DNA of 64,000 nt from assembly GCA_001986395.2 (NCBI GenBank), contig MQVO02000004.1:372001-436000 (forward strand), written 5' to 3'. The stretch's first letter is position 1. Every line of letters begins with the position of its first letter. The notes below the pieces were generated by a model. The model was not told the origin of the DNA. It was given only the letters and a program-made list of their open reading frames with translations, and did not search any database. The position numbers were made by a program, and so were the translations under genes. Shown piece by piece: positions 11,916-25,400 of the stretch. Source of the DNA: Irpex lacteus (taxonomy: Eukaryota > Basidiomycota > Agaricomycetes > Polyporales > Irpicaceae).

Positions 11916-14900
11916 TCAGCTCCCACGAGCTTCAAGACCGTGTTTGATAGCTACATCATGGTACATATCCGTCAGAGAATTCATCCAATGAGAGAACACA
12001 GGAGCACAAACCTTCACAGGTGTCCTTGGCATCTCCAAACAACATCTTCGTGCCAGGCATGTAGAACATAGGGTTTGGTACATCCGCTGGAAAAGAAGGG
12101 CGGTCATGAGACGGGGACTCTTACAGGGGCTCTTAGTAGTATCAAACACTAACCATATCCACTCGACATGCCTCTCTTCATAACGATGACCTGCTTGCTC
12201 TTCCATGCATGTAATACAGGCATACCCGCGATAGCCGAGTTAGGTTCCAGGGCGATGGGATTGACGGTGTCATTTGCACCAATGACAAGCGTGACGTCCG
12301 TCTCTCCGAAATCGTCGTTGATCTCATCCATCTCCAGTACAACTATGCGCATATTTTAGTTAGCCCTATACCCCAGGAGACTCGGAGAGGGATACTGACT
12401 GTCATATGGTACAGAGGCCTCTGCCAAAAGCACGTTGCATTGACCAGGCATCCTTTAAGCATCAAAATGAATCGCCGCCCATAAAGAACCTGTCGGGAGC
12501 GGTCTGTCTCACCTTCCAGCCACCGGGTGTATAGCAAACCGCACGTTGACCCCTCTCGACCTCAACGTGGACACAATTTCAGCAATAGCAAACTGGGCCT
12601 TCGCCACTGCCATGCCGTAGCCTACGACCTAGCAGTACAAGGCGACGAGTACATCATCAAAGTTAATCAGCTATGAGGAGTAGAGCTCGTGAGGAGAGAT
12701 GCTACGTACGAGAATCACGTTGTCCGCGTTGCTCAGGGCGTCCACGGTCTCGTCCACAGTGGTCTTAGTGATCTGGCCTTCAATCTTATAGTCCGATTGT
12801 GTCGCCTGAGTTCCAATACCACCGAATAGCACGTTTGTGAGGGACCTGTTCATTGCGACGCACTGCGCAAGTAGTTCAGCCTGAGCAGTTCACCGGCGGA
12901 ATTTGCAACTAGAGCGGAACTTACCATAATGTAGGACAGAATGGAACCGCTAACACCGATGAGGGAGCCGACGGTAGTCAGTAGCGGGTTGTCCAGCATG
13001 AAACCTAGCACGCTCCGTCAGTATGAGAATCCGCAGCACGGGGGATACTCTTACCTTCCGCGACGAGCGCAAACCCAGAATATGCATTCAGAACCGTAAT
13101 GACAACAGCTAACGGACGATATCAGCTCTGTCCCAGCATTTACTTGAGCAAAACACGAGACTTACGCATGTCCGCACCACCAATAGCAGCAGTAGTCGTG
13201 AACCCCTTGATGAAGCTCAAGATCGTGTTCGCACCCAAATACGCAGCAGCGACGACAGGCACAGCCGGTGCCGCCGTCACAAACGCGCCAAGACCTGCCA
13301 GGTTCGTAGCCAACAACGAACTATTGATCAAATGCCTTCCCGGAAGAATAAACGGACGTGAGGACATCTTCCCAGCCAACTTCAAGAACGCCACGACGGA
13401 TCCAGTGAACGTGACACCACCGATGAGCACACCGAGGTAAGCTGTGACTAGGTGTAGCGTGTCTGCGTGAGATGGGTCGGCCATGACGCTTGCTATGCTG
13501 GTGAGGACTGCAGCGAGACCCACGACGGAGTGGAGGGCGGCGACCATCTGGGGAAGTTCGATAGCTGTGATGCGGCGACCGATGATGGTACCGACACCTC
13601 CACCCATGGCTGCTACGATAGCGAATTGGGCGAGGGTCTCTGGGGAGAAGCCTACAGCTGCGAGAGACGCGAGGATGCCAGAGACTGCAAAACGCGGTGA
13701 GCTCCGAAACAACAATGTTCAACGAGTTGCAGTACTTACTGACGCCAAGTATGCCGAGTATGTTGCCCTGACGAGCCGTTGCTTGAGACGCAAGCCCAGA
13801 AAGGGAGCCTGTGCCAACATGTAAGTGATGCTATTGTAATAGTCGAGGTCTCGGGCTTACCAATACATAGTAAACTACTGGTCAGATAACCCGCTTGTAC
13901 GAGGCCGGCCATACCTGTTGACGCAGCTGTAAGGAAACCACCAGTGAATACAACTGCAGGAATGGTATAGAGCCAGTTGTATTCTGGAGGATCCGTGGGG
14001 CCTACAGAGTTCTTTAAGTAAACAGCGAGACAAGCTTGAGGAATATTCAGCACTCACGTTTGAACATATCCAACATCCGCTTAGTGATCACAAAGCCACC
14101 AGCAACATTCACGCTTGCAAGCAGCACAGAGACAGCACCGAGGACTTGGGGGATGGTCTCGGGTGTATATCCCCCACCCATCACGTACAAACCACCAATA
14201 CCGACCATACCTATACACCACCACCATCAGTCTACCTCAAAAATACTTCATCAAACCGAACAAACCGACCAGAAATAGCGTTCGTCACCGACATCAAAGG
14301 CGAGTGCAGCGCAGGCGCAACACCCCAAACGACCCTATACCCAATCATCCCAGCCAACCCAAACGTAAAGAACTGGCTCATGAACGCTGGACCCGCAAGC
14401 TTCCCAAGCGCCACAGCAGAGCCCATCCCAGCCGTGATAGTAGCAACCTCGCGTTTGGCCTTCTGCCACGGCGTGACAGCGACGACTTCGGGCTCTTTGG
14501 AGGTGACGGGGGCGGCGACGGGTGGAGGCGTTGGTCGGGGTGCGGGTGGGAGGATCTCGCCTTTGTGTGTGACGATGGCGCCGCGGACGACTTCGTCGGA
14601 GAGGTTGACGGAGAAGTGGTTGTTTTCGCCGATTGAGAGGAGGAATTTGGTGATGTTGTTCGAGTAGAGAGTGGACGACTGCGTTGGCAGTCTGGATGGG
14701 AGATCAGTGTAGCCTGCCGAAAGAGATTGAGATGTGGCACTCGGGTGGATGAAACAGTATGCTCATACCGATCACAGTGACACCATTGTAGTTGTATAGC
14801 TCTCCAGGCTTCGTAACCGCGCAGTTCCCTCCCGCTTCAGCAGCCAAGTCGACAATGACGGATCCTTGTTTCATTGCAGAGACCATCTTTTCGAAAAGAG

Positions 14901-16238
14901 TTAGCGGGATAAAGATGTGGAGATCGGCATAGCACCAACCTCTTCGGTAATGAGTTTCGGTGCAGGTTTACCAGGTATCAAAGCCTGTATAGAATAAGTT
15001 TCATACGCGACCAACTGCAATCATGCCATTGCTTACTGTTGTGATGATAATGTCGACGTCTCTGGCCTGCTCCATGAACAGCTTCATTTCGGCCTCGATG
15101 AACTCCTTCGACATAACCTTCGCGTAACCGCCAGCACCGTCGCCAGCTTCCTGAATTGGAACCTCCAAGAATTCCGCACCGAGAGACTGAACCTGTTCAC
15201 GAGCTGCTGACCGAGTGTCAAAACCGCGCACGATAGCACCCATACGACGAGCCGTTGCGATTGCGGAGAGACCGGCTACACCGGCACCGATGACGAGAAC
15301 CTTGCAAGGAGGGATTTTACTGTGAACAGTGTTAGAAGAAGCTGTGAGTGAACAAAAGATGTGCATACCCAGCTGCCGTGACCTGACCAGTCAAAAACCG
15401 TCCAAAGTGATTTGCTGCCTCGAGAACTGCCTTATAACCCGCGATATTTGCCATGGAACTGCAGCAAGATACTTACTCAGTGGATGCCTCGACCATGATG
15501 ATATTCAGCCTACCTGAGAGCATCAAACACTTGAGCTCGCGATATACGAGGAATCAGCTCCATCGCAAACGATGTTGCCTTCTTCTGCACCAGCGCATCA
15601 ACAATCTCTTTATTCTGGTTCGGGTAGAGGAACGAGATGAGGGTTGCGCCTTCCTTTATGTGCTCAACCTCTTGTCCATACACCGGGGGGCGAACTTTGA
15701 GAAGAATATCCGAGGATTTGAGAACTTCATCTCTATCGACAAGGATCGCGCCTGCAGCACGGTACTGGTCGTCTAGGAATTGAGCCTGTGCGCCGGCTGA
15801 TCGCTCTATGAGAACTCTAGAGAAGCCTTTCTTCAAGAGCAAACCGGTGTTCTGTGGCGTCAACGCGACACGGTGCTCGTTGGGGTATATCTCGAGCGGC
15901 ACTCCGACAGTAAGAGAAGAGTAGGGTATCCCTGAAGATCATGGCATGATTAGCTTGGCCAATGAGCTGACCCCGCGTACGTCCAAGACGACGCTCACCT
16001 GTTATCTCAGGCTTGGACGAGACGCCACCGTGACTATTGCTATCGCCGCTAACGCTTGCCTTTTGCTCGTTCCACCTTCTCTCAGATGCGTGGTATCCGC
16101 GAATCGAGAGAGACACTGTGAGAGGATCATGAATTGGATTCGACACGTTGCCCCATCCGACGCACCATGCTTCCTCGGGAGACTGCTACCGACTAGGCTG
16201 CACCTCAGCGTTACCAGCGGCCTAAACGACGGCGCCAT
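11916..16238 (-). CDS. NNT: Mitochondrial NAD(P) transhydrogenase (fused alpha-beta)
   Basis: A many-exon minus-strand gene. The start at 16238 gives [13 protein letters not shown], and the second exon carries [14 protein letters not shown], a typical mitochondrial presequence with an R-x-Y-like cleavage region. Next comes the NAD-binding domain I ([15 protein letters not shown]; Rossmann [29 protein letters not shown]). A Pro-rich linker and the multi-helix proton-translocating domain II (for example [16 protein letters not shown]) follow. Domain III, which binds NADP, carries [12 protein letters not shown] and [13 protein letters not shown]. The C-terminus reads [16 protein letters not shown] and then a last exon encoding [11 protein letters not shown] before the stop. 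The enzyme couples proton flow across the inner mitochondrial membrane to reduction of NADP by NADH. No broken exon was found. Domain order matches fused eukaryotic enzymes. Identification is secure. Confidence 0.94.
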
Positions 16239-18406
16239 CGTCACTCACGACCAAGCTGGGTGGTCGATGGGTGTGGTGGGGGTCGAGCGAGGTCGTCGAG
16301 CGGGATGTTGATCAAAAGGAATAAACGCCTTGTTGCCTGGCGTCGACAAGGCACTTTTCCCATGTGAACCGTTCTCGTGAGCTTCGTGAAGTCATGGCGG
16401 TTGCTCATGTGGTTGAGAGGATCCTACAATTGTGGGAAGGAGATCTAACCGACCTGGCTGATTGATCCTTGATGCACCCCCGCATTTCCCCAGATTGCTC
16501 TGCAACGCCCACGGACATCACACCAATATCGCCGAGTAAAGGCACCGCATGACCTTGACTGCAACCACCATGTCGAGTGTCGAGAGGGCGAGCGGCGCTA
16601 TGACAGCTTCGGATGAAGGTGAGCGTTCGAGACACAAATTTCACTCGACGCGTACTAGGACGCTAACTTGCTTGTCCCACAGCAGAGAAGATGTAGACTC
16701 AATAACCGTCTCAAAATTGCGTAAAATGCTGCAGTGGAACATATTTATTGCCTACGTTACGAAATATTGCAGTGAAGAGATGCCGTAGGGGAAAGGGTTA
16801 TGGTCATTGAAGGCTGCACAACCGTCACACGACTTGCTCTTGAGAAGGCCCCAAGGTCGCTCAAGAGAGGGAACAACAAGCGTTTGCTACTGCCAAGGTG
16901 CACGCACACACGTGTATTATGGCAGTGAAGGATGGCTGTGATAACTGTCTGGCAGCTGCAGGCTATTCGTGCCACTGTTGTATAGCAGAGGACCCCAATT
17001 TCGACGTTACGACGCCCTCCAAGATCACCATCGCATCTTCAGTTCGTTGGACGTCACGGGATTGCCACCCCTTCTACTTTGTACGAATTACCACTGCCTT
17101 GCTCTCATATGCGATGAGAAGACTTCAACCTTCTCATGAGGATGAAAACCCCTCCTCTCCCTCACCTTCTTGAACTTTATCTCTTCCTCTTCTTTCCTCT
17201 TTCCTCTTCTTCTATAGGCGGCGCATCAGTAAGCATATATCATGGTTTCTCACAACATCTTTCTCTGATCTTCTCAATAGACTGGCAGTTTGCAGTACGC
17301 CACCCGCTGTAAATCTCATAGCTTTTTCTGCACGAAATCGTTGATTGTCATTGGAAAAGACCATCTTGAGATCGCTGGCCGGAGTACACCTGGTTTTGAC
17401 GGAGAATAGCGGAAGCTGCAGCCAAAGCAGCTATCTACGAGTACCATCATGTTGAAGTACTTGATAGGATACTGCGCGGTCTGACTCACATATTATAGTC
17501 GTGGTATTCGGGGATGGACATCGCTGTCCTTACCACCTTCTGACCTGCCACCGTTCCTTACTGCCTTCTGACCCATCACCGCTCCCATGACAGATGATCA
17601 TCCGTGTAATATTTATCTGCCCATCCAATGTAGGTGTATCTGTGACTCATTTCAGCTGAGCAAGCACGTTGCGGTGCATTGGCTGACTGAATCTGACAGG
17701 ATGTCACCGGTCAATACGCATCATAAATGCAGATGTGAGTCCCCGTCTTACCAAACGTACTGGATGAGACAAGTCTCTGATGCAGAGCGTGATTTCTTCT
17801 AGATGCCATCTCAGACTGTAATAGAACACTGTCGGCAGACGAATGATTCCTCGCCCTTTCTGGCCTACACATTTCCTTTGCGTTGACATCCCCTCTCGCA
17901 CCAGACATCTTGGATGCTTGTTCGTACAACTTCGAGTTCTATCATTGAATTGGGCCCCGACCGCCTTCAAGACGCAATCGCTCTCCCTTGTTTTCGAGGG
18001 ATGGGAAGTAAGTTATTCTCTAGCTAGTCACTCACGCGCACTATTCTACTCAAGATTCTTTTCGCCAACCTTTCTCAGTCTGCATCTCTATGCATGTCAC
18101 CGTAACGAAACTCCAGAAGCTTGGGATGTCCAAGTTGGACATCGTCGGCCTCATCGGTTGGAGACCGGTCATGATGTAAACGCGCCACTTACTTCCTGAC
18201 CGGCATTTTACCAATTGACAATGTACCAGCAGTGGTCGGCAGCTGGTTTAGAACCACGTATAAGGTTATGGTGGTCTGAATACCTGCTACGACGAAATCC
18301 CGTGATCTCCAACTCCAGATGATCAAGCACTTCTGGATGCGCGAGAATCCGCGAGATGGAACATATTTCGTCGACGATCACACTGATATGTGCACTTCTG
18401 GGTGAC
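16239..18406. other. Upstream flank, partly segmentally duplicated
   Basis: The first about 200 bp are the transhydrogenase promoter. From about 16,470 the sequence is paralogous to 20,990 onward. A pyrimidine-rich run lies at 17,150-17,215. No intact gene is supported; scattered frames are short and not conserved between the two duplicated copies. Confidence 0.45.
16549..16618 (+). pseudogene. Short duplicated coding-like fragment (unit A copy)
   Basis: It reads MTLTATTMSSVERASG and ends at a possible GTGAGC donor. The paralogous block at 21,082-21,162 reads MTLTATTMSTTPNVEKA and ends at GTGAGT at the same point. Downstream of the shared donor the sequences diverge and contain stops, so this looks like the 5' exon of a gene whose remainder has been lost. 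Product unknown. Confidence 0.35.
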
Positions 18407-18413
18407 TATAAAG
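18407..18413 (+). promoter_or_regulatory. TATA-like box of seven-TM gene A
   Basis: TATAAAG lies 75 bp upstream of the ATG at 18,482. The same box at the same place in unit B (22,352) supports function. Confidence 0.55.
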
Positions 18414-18481
18414 TATTGCTTCCTCCGCGGCCAGAATTATAGAGGCCAATATACTCACTCGAACCTCGTACTATCGCTGCT

Positions 18482-20577
18482 ATGGCTTCCTTTGATATCG
18501 AGACCTTTGTAGGACCGTGCTTTGTGTTCATTTGTCTTTCGTTGATGTGAGTCTATAACACTTGTCTGAAGTTGAATATTCTACTGACATCCACTACTCT
18601 TCCAACTCTAGCTTATACGGCTTGGTCATTGCCCAGGTTTATTACTACTTCATGACCTACCGTGACGATCTCTTTCATCGTCTTCTGGTGGTCTTGCTAT
18701 GGTGAGCTCGCAAGTTGGGAACACGGCTAAGCTTTTCTCACGTTTGGGATATTGCTCAGCGTATTGGAAACAGGTCACTCAATTGCCTGCATCCACGTTA
18801 TATACACTCTCACAATCCTCAGCTTCGCTGATGTAGGAAAATTTTCGGAAATACCATGGTGGGTGACATACAACCTTGCTAGACGTTCACTTGCTGAACA
18901 AGGTGTCAGGAGTGCCGGGGTACGTCATATGTTCAAGTTCCCGATAACTACTGTAGGATCGATGCTCACTCATAATATCAAGGTGGCGGTCTACCTCGAG
19001 GTAAGCACTCAGCTTATTATATGCACGTTTGAGCATCTACATAACACGCACATCAGGTTGTCATCAGTACTGTCGTTCACCTGTGAGTGGGGCATAACCA
19101 GGGTGAAGACAAACAGCTAATCATACACTTTACACAGGTTCTACACACACAGGATCTGGCGTCGTAAGATATTATTCCAGTGCATCCTCAACCATGTACT
19201 GAGCTGCTTCTTCTAGTATGCGGCGACGTCAGAGTACTTTTCTATTTGGTGAGCAGTATTTTATGTATGGGCTCTGACGGAGCTAACACAAGATACGAAG
19301 CACAGTTGACGGTTTTTACTGCTCGTGTTGGTCGGTATCTTTTCAGTTTCTTCTTGCTCTTCCATACTCATCGTCAAATTTCTGCACCCAGCGGTCACAT
19401 TCAGTAAGTCTACGTTTTAAGTGTTTTCAAGTACACAGGATGGTAGTAACGCACAAACGCCTCAAAGGGTCCAATGCATTCATGCAAGTATATTCATCCC
19501 GCTCTCGTATTCATCGCTTATGCCTGAGGACGCTCATCAGTTGCACGGAAGGCACATGGGAATCGTTGGCGGTTTCGACTTCATACATGGTAATATCCGG
19601 AAACCAGTGAATGCTATTTAGCTAATACTTGACTAATCCTCTCCATAAGAGGATAGCTGCTGCAGCGTTCTCTCTCACCGTCTTGGCAGATTTATCAGTT
19701 ACTGCAATGGTGTTATACTCTCTTCTGCGAAGTCATTCCATGGCACACTCTCGGTATGAAGAGTTCTCGTATATCATGCCTTTCGTTCACCAGTTGATCT
19801 ATGCTCACTAGAAATACGAAATATATCCTGAGGAAGCTGGTGCAATATGCTCTGAGCTCAGGAGTCTTGACGGCGTGAGTCTCTCCAGTCAATCGCCGTG
19901 TGATCCCGTAGCTCAAGGAGAGTCAAAAATAGCGTGGCGTCTATCGTTACCCTCATTCTGGTATATGATGACATACAGATATATGGCCTGAATTTCACTT
20001 AACTCCACTTTTACGAACACAGTTCAACGTCTTTCCGTCTGACTTACACTACGGTGGTACCCTCATGTTGCTGACCAAAGGTCAGTGGTCATCCAGCTGC
20101 CTTCCACACTTGGACTAATTCACAAGCTCGAAACGCACAGTATACGCAAACTCCATGCTGGCTATGTGCGTACTAATGTAGATCAGAAAGCTCGCAGACT
20201 AATTCTATCGCTGAACGCAGGCTTAACCGCCGTCAAGGCATAAAGGACGAAGCTGCACTCAATGACGGTCTCTCTGTGCATCTCTCCAACTTGTCCGGGG
20301 GAACTAACGGAACGCGGCCCACGGTATGTAGCATATATTATCTACAGATTCCGGTGATGGTGACTTCTGTGACGTCTTATACAGGCGACTAGGATACAAG
20401 TTGTACGAGACACCGTCACAGCGAGCGATACCTGGGTCAGTAAATCCGCATTTGCACATGTGGCATACTGACAATATTTACCTTGAATAGTTTGCCGAGG
20501 AAGCAAGTAAGACTCGTGGCCTCGAATCTGAACTTTGCGAAGAATCGCCGCATACACCTGAGATATCTGTATGCTGA
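18482..20577 (+). CDS. Multi-TM membrane protein, DUF6534-like, copy A
   Basis: First exons are 18482-18546, 18612-18701 and 18760-18858, then a 10-nt microexon (18910-18919) and an 18-nt microexon (18983-19000, VAVYLE). The start reads MASFDIETFVGP. The first helices include LYGLVIAQVYYYFMTYRDD and a segment ending SIACIHVIYT, with YTHRIWRR further on. The C-terminal exons give FNVFPSDLHYGGTLMLLTK, LNRRQGIKDEAA and a soluble tail ending at the TGA at 20,575. These are hallmarks of the Agaricomycete multi-helix family DUF6534, whose function is unknown. Exons in the middle (19,200-19,650) could not all be resolved, and the reading there is poorer than in copy C, so damage is possible. It is the proximal member of a tandem pair with copy B. 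Confidence 0.68.
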
Positions 20578-22351
20578 ATCTAAGGTGCTCGCGCAGTTCA
20601 AATAATGCGCACGAGTAGTTCATACTCAGGCTAGAGGCTTTGCTGCTTCCAGCTATGCTCGTCGCTCCTGTCAATCAGTTATTCAAGCTTAAGTAGAATG
20701 TATTTTCCTTCGTTTATCTCCAGTTGTACAACTCTACAACCTCGTCTTCAAACCGGGTTAATATATGAAACATTTGTTGTTTTTGTTTTGTATTTTCCTC
20801 TAGTCCAAATAGAAGAACGAAAACATGTAGAGTACCAAAGCCCCGGAGCGCGAGGACAATGAATATCAGGCCAGCGGAGTAGGTGTTCCACCTTCTCCAA
20901 TAGTGGCCCTCAGACTTCCTTAATGTGTGGCAGCACCTGCCACTGCCAGTGGGTCAATGCAAGTGTGCATGCCCATAAGCCTACTTCTTTCAAAATGATC
21001 CTTGATGCACCCCGCATTTCCCCAGCTTGCTCTGCAACGCCCACGGACATACACACCAATATCGCCGAGTAAAGGCACCGCATGACCTTGACTGCAACCA
21101 CCATGTCGACAACACCGAACGTCGAGAAAGCAAGAGACGCCATACAGGCTTCAGACGAAGGTGAGTGTTCGAGACAGAGGGCTTACTCGACACATGCGCA
21201 GCCACAAACATACCTCTTTATGTCTTTCCCAACACTCATTTCGCAATCTAGGCACCTCATAGACCCCTCCGAGTCATCATTCCTTCAGATGCGCCTTGTC
21301 TTAAGTACAGGCTAGCTCTTCCTTAGCATTATCAAATCACTCCATGCCACGGGACACGACCTTTGACTTGACTCTCACGAAGTGGCTGACTGTCAATGGG
21401 ATGTTGCGTGCGGTTGATGATATACCAGTTATTCACATAGGTACCGCGAGGTACCGCGGTGTTCGGGGATGGAGATAGTTGTCCTTTCTACCTTCTGACC
21501 CATCGATATCAATGATGCACCACTCTGACAACACGGACAGATGATTATCTCTATCTGCGCCGTATCGTTGTCCTTGCTGCTACATATCTGGGGCCTCATT
21601 TTTGCTGGGAAAATACGCTGCGACGCATTGGCTGTCTGAATCTGACAGGAGGTGAATGATATATGCATATGCAGATGTGAGTCTCTGTCTTTTCAAATGT
21701 AATACAACACTGTCGGCGAGACTGAACGTCATGCTACAGCAGGGCCGATGATGCCTCGCCCTTTCTAGCCTATAGCTACGTTAACATCTTTTTTCGCACA
21801 AGGCATCTGGCAGCTTATTCTTACTACAACCTCGAGTTCTGTCATCAAATTGGACCCACGACTACAAGGTGTAATCGCTCTGCCCCGGCATCCGGAGGAT
21901 GTGAAGTGAGACATAAATGTTTCCTCTCTATGTCACGGGAACAAATCTTCAGAGGCTTTGGAAGAAGTACACCCGCTCTTCATTCTGGGCCATACAGTGT
22001 AACTTAGTCTGACATGAGCGTGTTCTGTCATCAGAGATAAATGAGGTTCAAGTTGGATATCGTCGGCCTCACTGGTTGGATTTTGGTCATAATGTAAGCG
22101 GGCCACTAGCAATCACCTCCTGCCCTACGTCTCACCACTGTCATCAGTTCACAGCTCACACGCAGTGGTCTGTCACCTGGCTGCACTACGGCACACATAT
22201 CATCCGGTCATGATAATGTTGATACGATGATATCTTCAATCCCCAACCGATCAAGCACTTTCCTAGTCTGGCGCGCGAGACTAGCACTTTCCGATGCGCG
22301 AGATGTAATATCTTTCGTCGATGATCACACTAATATGGATCCTTCTATTAC
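20578..22351. other. Duplicated flank between copies A and B
   Basis: It holds the 3' flank of copy A, then the start of unit B, including a second MTLTATTMS fragment (21,082-21,162). Near 20,825 the sequence matches the small frame at 32,441, but the ATG is followed directly by TAG, so that frame is dead here. No independent gene is supported. Confidence 0.5.
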
Positions 22352-22358
22352 TATAAAG
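22352..22358 (+). promoter_or_regulatory. TATA-like box of seven-TM gene B
   Basis: TATAAAG is 81 bp upstream of the ATG at 22,433, matching the box of copy A. Confidence 0.55.
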
Positions 22359-22432
22359 TATTGCCAGTGGCTCCTCCGCGACCAGTGTTATAGAGGCTAC
22401 CAGTCTCACTTAGACCTCATACTAACGCTGCT

Positions 22433-25400
22433 ATGGCCTCCTTCGATATCGAGGCATTTGTAGGACCGTGCTTTGTGTTCATTTGCCTTTCATTGATGTA
22501 AGTCTAGAATGATTGTCTGAATGAATCATTGTAGTGACGACCAGTGCTCTTCCAACTTCAGCTTATACGGCCTGGTCATCGCCCAGATTTATTACTATTT
22601 CACTACCTACCGCGACGATGTCTACCATCGCCTTCTGGTGCTATCGTTATGGTGAGCTCAGAGCTTGGGCACACGGTTGAGCTTTTCTTACATCAGATCT
22701 ATCTGTTCAGCGTATTAGAAACGGTTCACTCAATCGCTTGCATCCACATCATGTACACACTCGCAATCCGCGGCTTCGCTAACATAAAAAACCTTGCGGA
22801 AATACCATGGTAGGTGACATACTACACCCTTCAAGTTGCTGGTATTCACGCGCTAAATATGGTGTCAGGAGTGCCGGGGTATGCTGTATTCATGATAACC
22901 ATCGTAGCATCGATACTCATTTATCATATCAAGGTGGCGGTCTACCTCGAGGTAAACACTCAACTTATGATACACATATTTTAGCATACATATGACACGT
23001 ACATCAGGCCCTCATCAGTACTTTTGTTCATCTGTGAGTGCGGCATAACCAGGAAGAAGACAAACAGCTATAGATACATTTTACACAGGTTTTACACACA
23101 GAGGATCTGGCGTCGTAAGATATTATGTTCGTATCCTTAACCATGTACTAAGTTGCTTCATTCAGTATGCAGAGACCTCAGAGTACTGTTTTATTTGGTG
23201 AGCAATATCTTATGTATGGACGATGGCGGAGCTGATACAGAGCACGAAGCACAGTTAACAGTGTTTTGTACCCGTGTAGGTTAGTCACGGTGTCGTTTTA
23301 GCTTCGCCTTGTGCTTCTATGTTCATCCTCAAACTCTCGCAATCCAGCTGTCGCATTCAGTGAGTCAACATTTTGTATTTTCCAAGTACACAGAACGTTA
23401 TTAACCTACAAACACTTCGAAGGGTCCAATGCATTCATGCGAGTATGGTTGTCGCGTTTCTGTATTCACCGCTAATGCGTATGAACGCTCATTAGCTGTA
23501 CGGAAGGCACATGGGCCTCCTTGGCGGCTTCAAAGTTATACATGGTAATATCCGAAATACCACTGGCAAAGGACGCTGTTTAGCTAATACTTGATCACTC
23601 CCCTCCTTCAGAGGATAGCTGATGCAGCGTTCTGTCTCAGCGTCTTGGCAGATTTATCAGTGACTGCAATGGTGTTATACTCTCTTCTGCGAAGTCGTTC
23701 CAAGGCACACTCTCGGTATGGAGATTTCCCACGATCAAGTAATACTACGCCTTTCGTCCATCAGTTGATCTATGCTTCACTAGAAACACTAAATATCTCC
23801 TCCGGAAGCTGATAATGCAATATGCTCTGAGTTCAGGGGTCCTGACGGCGTAAGTCTTTCCAGTCAATGCATCAGCAAAATGCCAGCCGTCTTGGACGTC
23901 TTGGGTTAAGATGCTCAAGACGCCCAAGACGCCCAAGATCGTAAGACGCGTCGGCTTGGCCCAACACATGTCACTCCTTGGGTCAAGATGCGTAAGACGC
24001 GTAAGATGAGCAAGGCGAACTTCAAGCCATTTTGAAAGATATGCGCAAGCTAATATTATTGTGTATTTCAGACTGTATTATGGGTGTCACTTGCGGGTGT
24101 ATAAATTTTCATTCTCTTTAAAACACGTTCATATCAATGTACTATCGATTTACTACTCCGAGCTCCTTAACTACGTGCAGTACTCGCGGCCGCCGCACGC
24201 GGACCAGTTTTAACGAGAGCATTCCGTCTCTAACTTGTATATCTTGGTGTGCATGCCTAGTACGGAATTCTAGCGATATTATATGCATGAGTAAGTATAC
24301 CGAAAGGATAAAAAAACATACCGTGATCCAGACAGAACTAGTGCTGGTCCTCCGCTGGCTCAATCGGGTCCGAGCGAAGGTCGTGATAGTCGAAGCCGTC
24401 GTCGGCGTCGATCTCTGCCAAAGAGATCTCAGGTGTAGCAGCGCGTTGCTTTCTCTTGCGCTTTTGTTTTGCGCCACTCTTCATCTCGCTACGAACTTGA
24501 AGCGCTTCCTGCATGATTCTAAGCCACTCGTCGCCCGTAAAAGTCTTGAGGCACTCTTGAAGACGATGCACGCGGATTATCTCTAGCATCTTGCCATCTT
24601 CGCCAACCTGCTTGCCGTCGTCCCAGTTCTCGATAGAGAACCATCCGGCCATGCCGGAAGGTACAAGCTTCTCGCCTTCCCGATACATGGACAAGCCTCG
24701 CTCAACCTGAGAATATTAATCACACGTCGGATCGGACCAGGGTAAATGCATTACTTACTGCGAGAACCGATAGTATCATGGCGCCGATGGGAGGTGCACT
24801 ACAATGGTCAGCAAGATTCGACCCTAGATGAATGTGGCAAGCCTCAAGATGGGCACCAAACGTGTACAAGACGACAAACGACTTGAAGATCCCCTGCAGC
24901 ATGTACTAGAGTCAATAACACAAACTATGGTTCCGGAATCAGAACGGTACGCACCCGCTTTTTCCCTGATTTTTCATCCCACTCCCTCCACCAAAAGCGG
25001 CGGTCCCTATCGTTGACCTTGCCCAAGTAGACCGCGATATGTTCTGCCAGTTCGTGCCTCACAGTTTCCTCGGAATCTTCATCTTCCAAGCTGTCGAGAT
25101 CTTCACGGATAGTTTCTAACGCCTTGCTAACGTAGACGTCGGCCGCCGCTAACCCGTTCGCTCCGATTTCGTTTCGCCATTCGCGGAGCCTGTTAAGGAT
25201 CTGAGATCATCCGGGAAGCCCGGTATGTATCAGCAGCTCATGGTATTCAGCCTCCGAGTATGCCTACTTACATTCTCATAGTACATCTCGCCTTTCGCAA
25301 GACGGATACCGCTGTCAGGAAAGATGGCATCAACAGCTTGTTGAAGCTGTTCAGCACTTGGGTTCTCAAACGGCTTGAGCAGCGTTGCTGCGATACGAGT

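Larger units (their letters stand above)
16470..20995. repeat. Tandem segmental duplication, unit A
   Basis: Unit A matches unit B (about 20,990-32,600) along its length once the transposon in B is removed. Shared landmarks are the block beginning GATCCTTGATGCACC (16,463 and 20,997), the truncated frame at 16,549/21,082, the CTATAAAGTATTGC promoter block, the seven-TM gene, and a 3' block ending in GTGCATGCCCATAAGCC. Units are diverged by substitutions and small indels, so the duplication is not recent. Confidence 0.8.

Noticed and set aside
12149..12352. Separate small genes inside the transhydrogenase locus
   Set aside because: Each is an exon of the single fused transhydrogenase once introns are removed; domain order and phase agree.
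13467..13824. Plus-strand frames opposite the transhydrogenase (13,467-13,700 and 13,483-13,824)
   Set aside because: They are antisense shadows caused by the strong codon bias of the long transhydrogenase exons.
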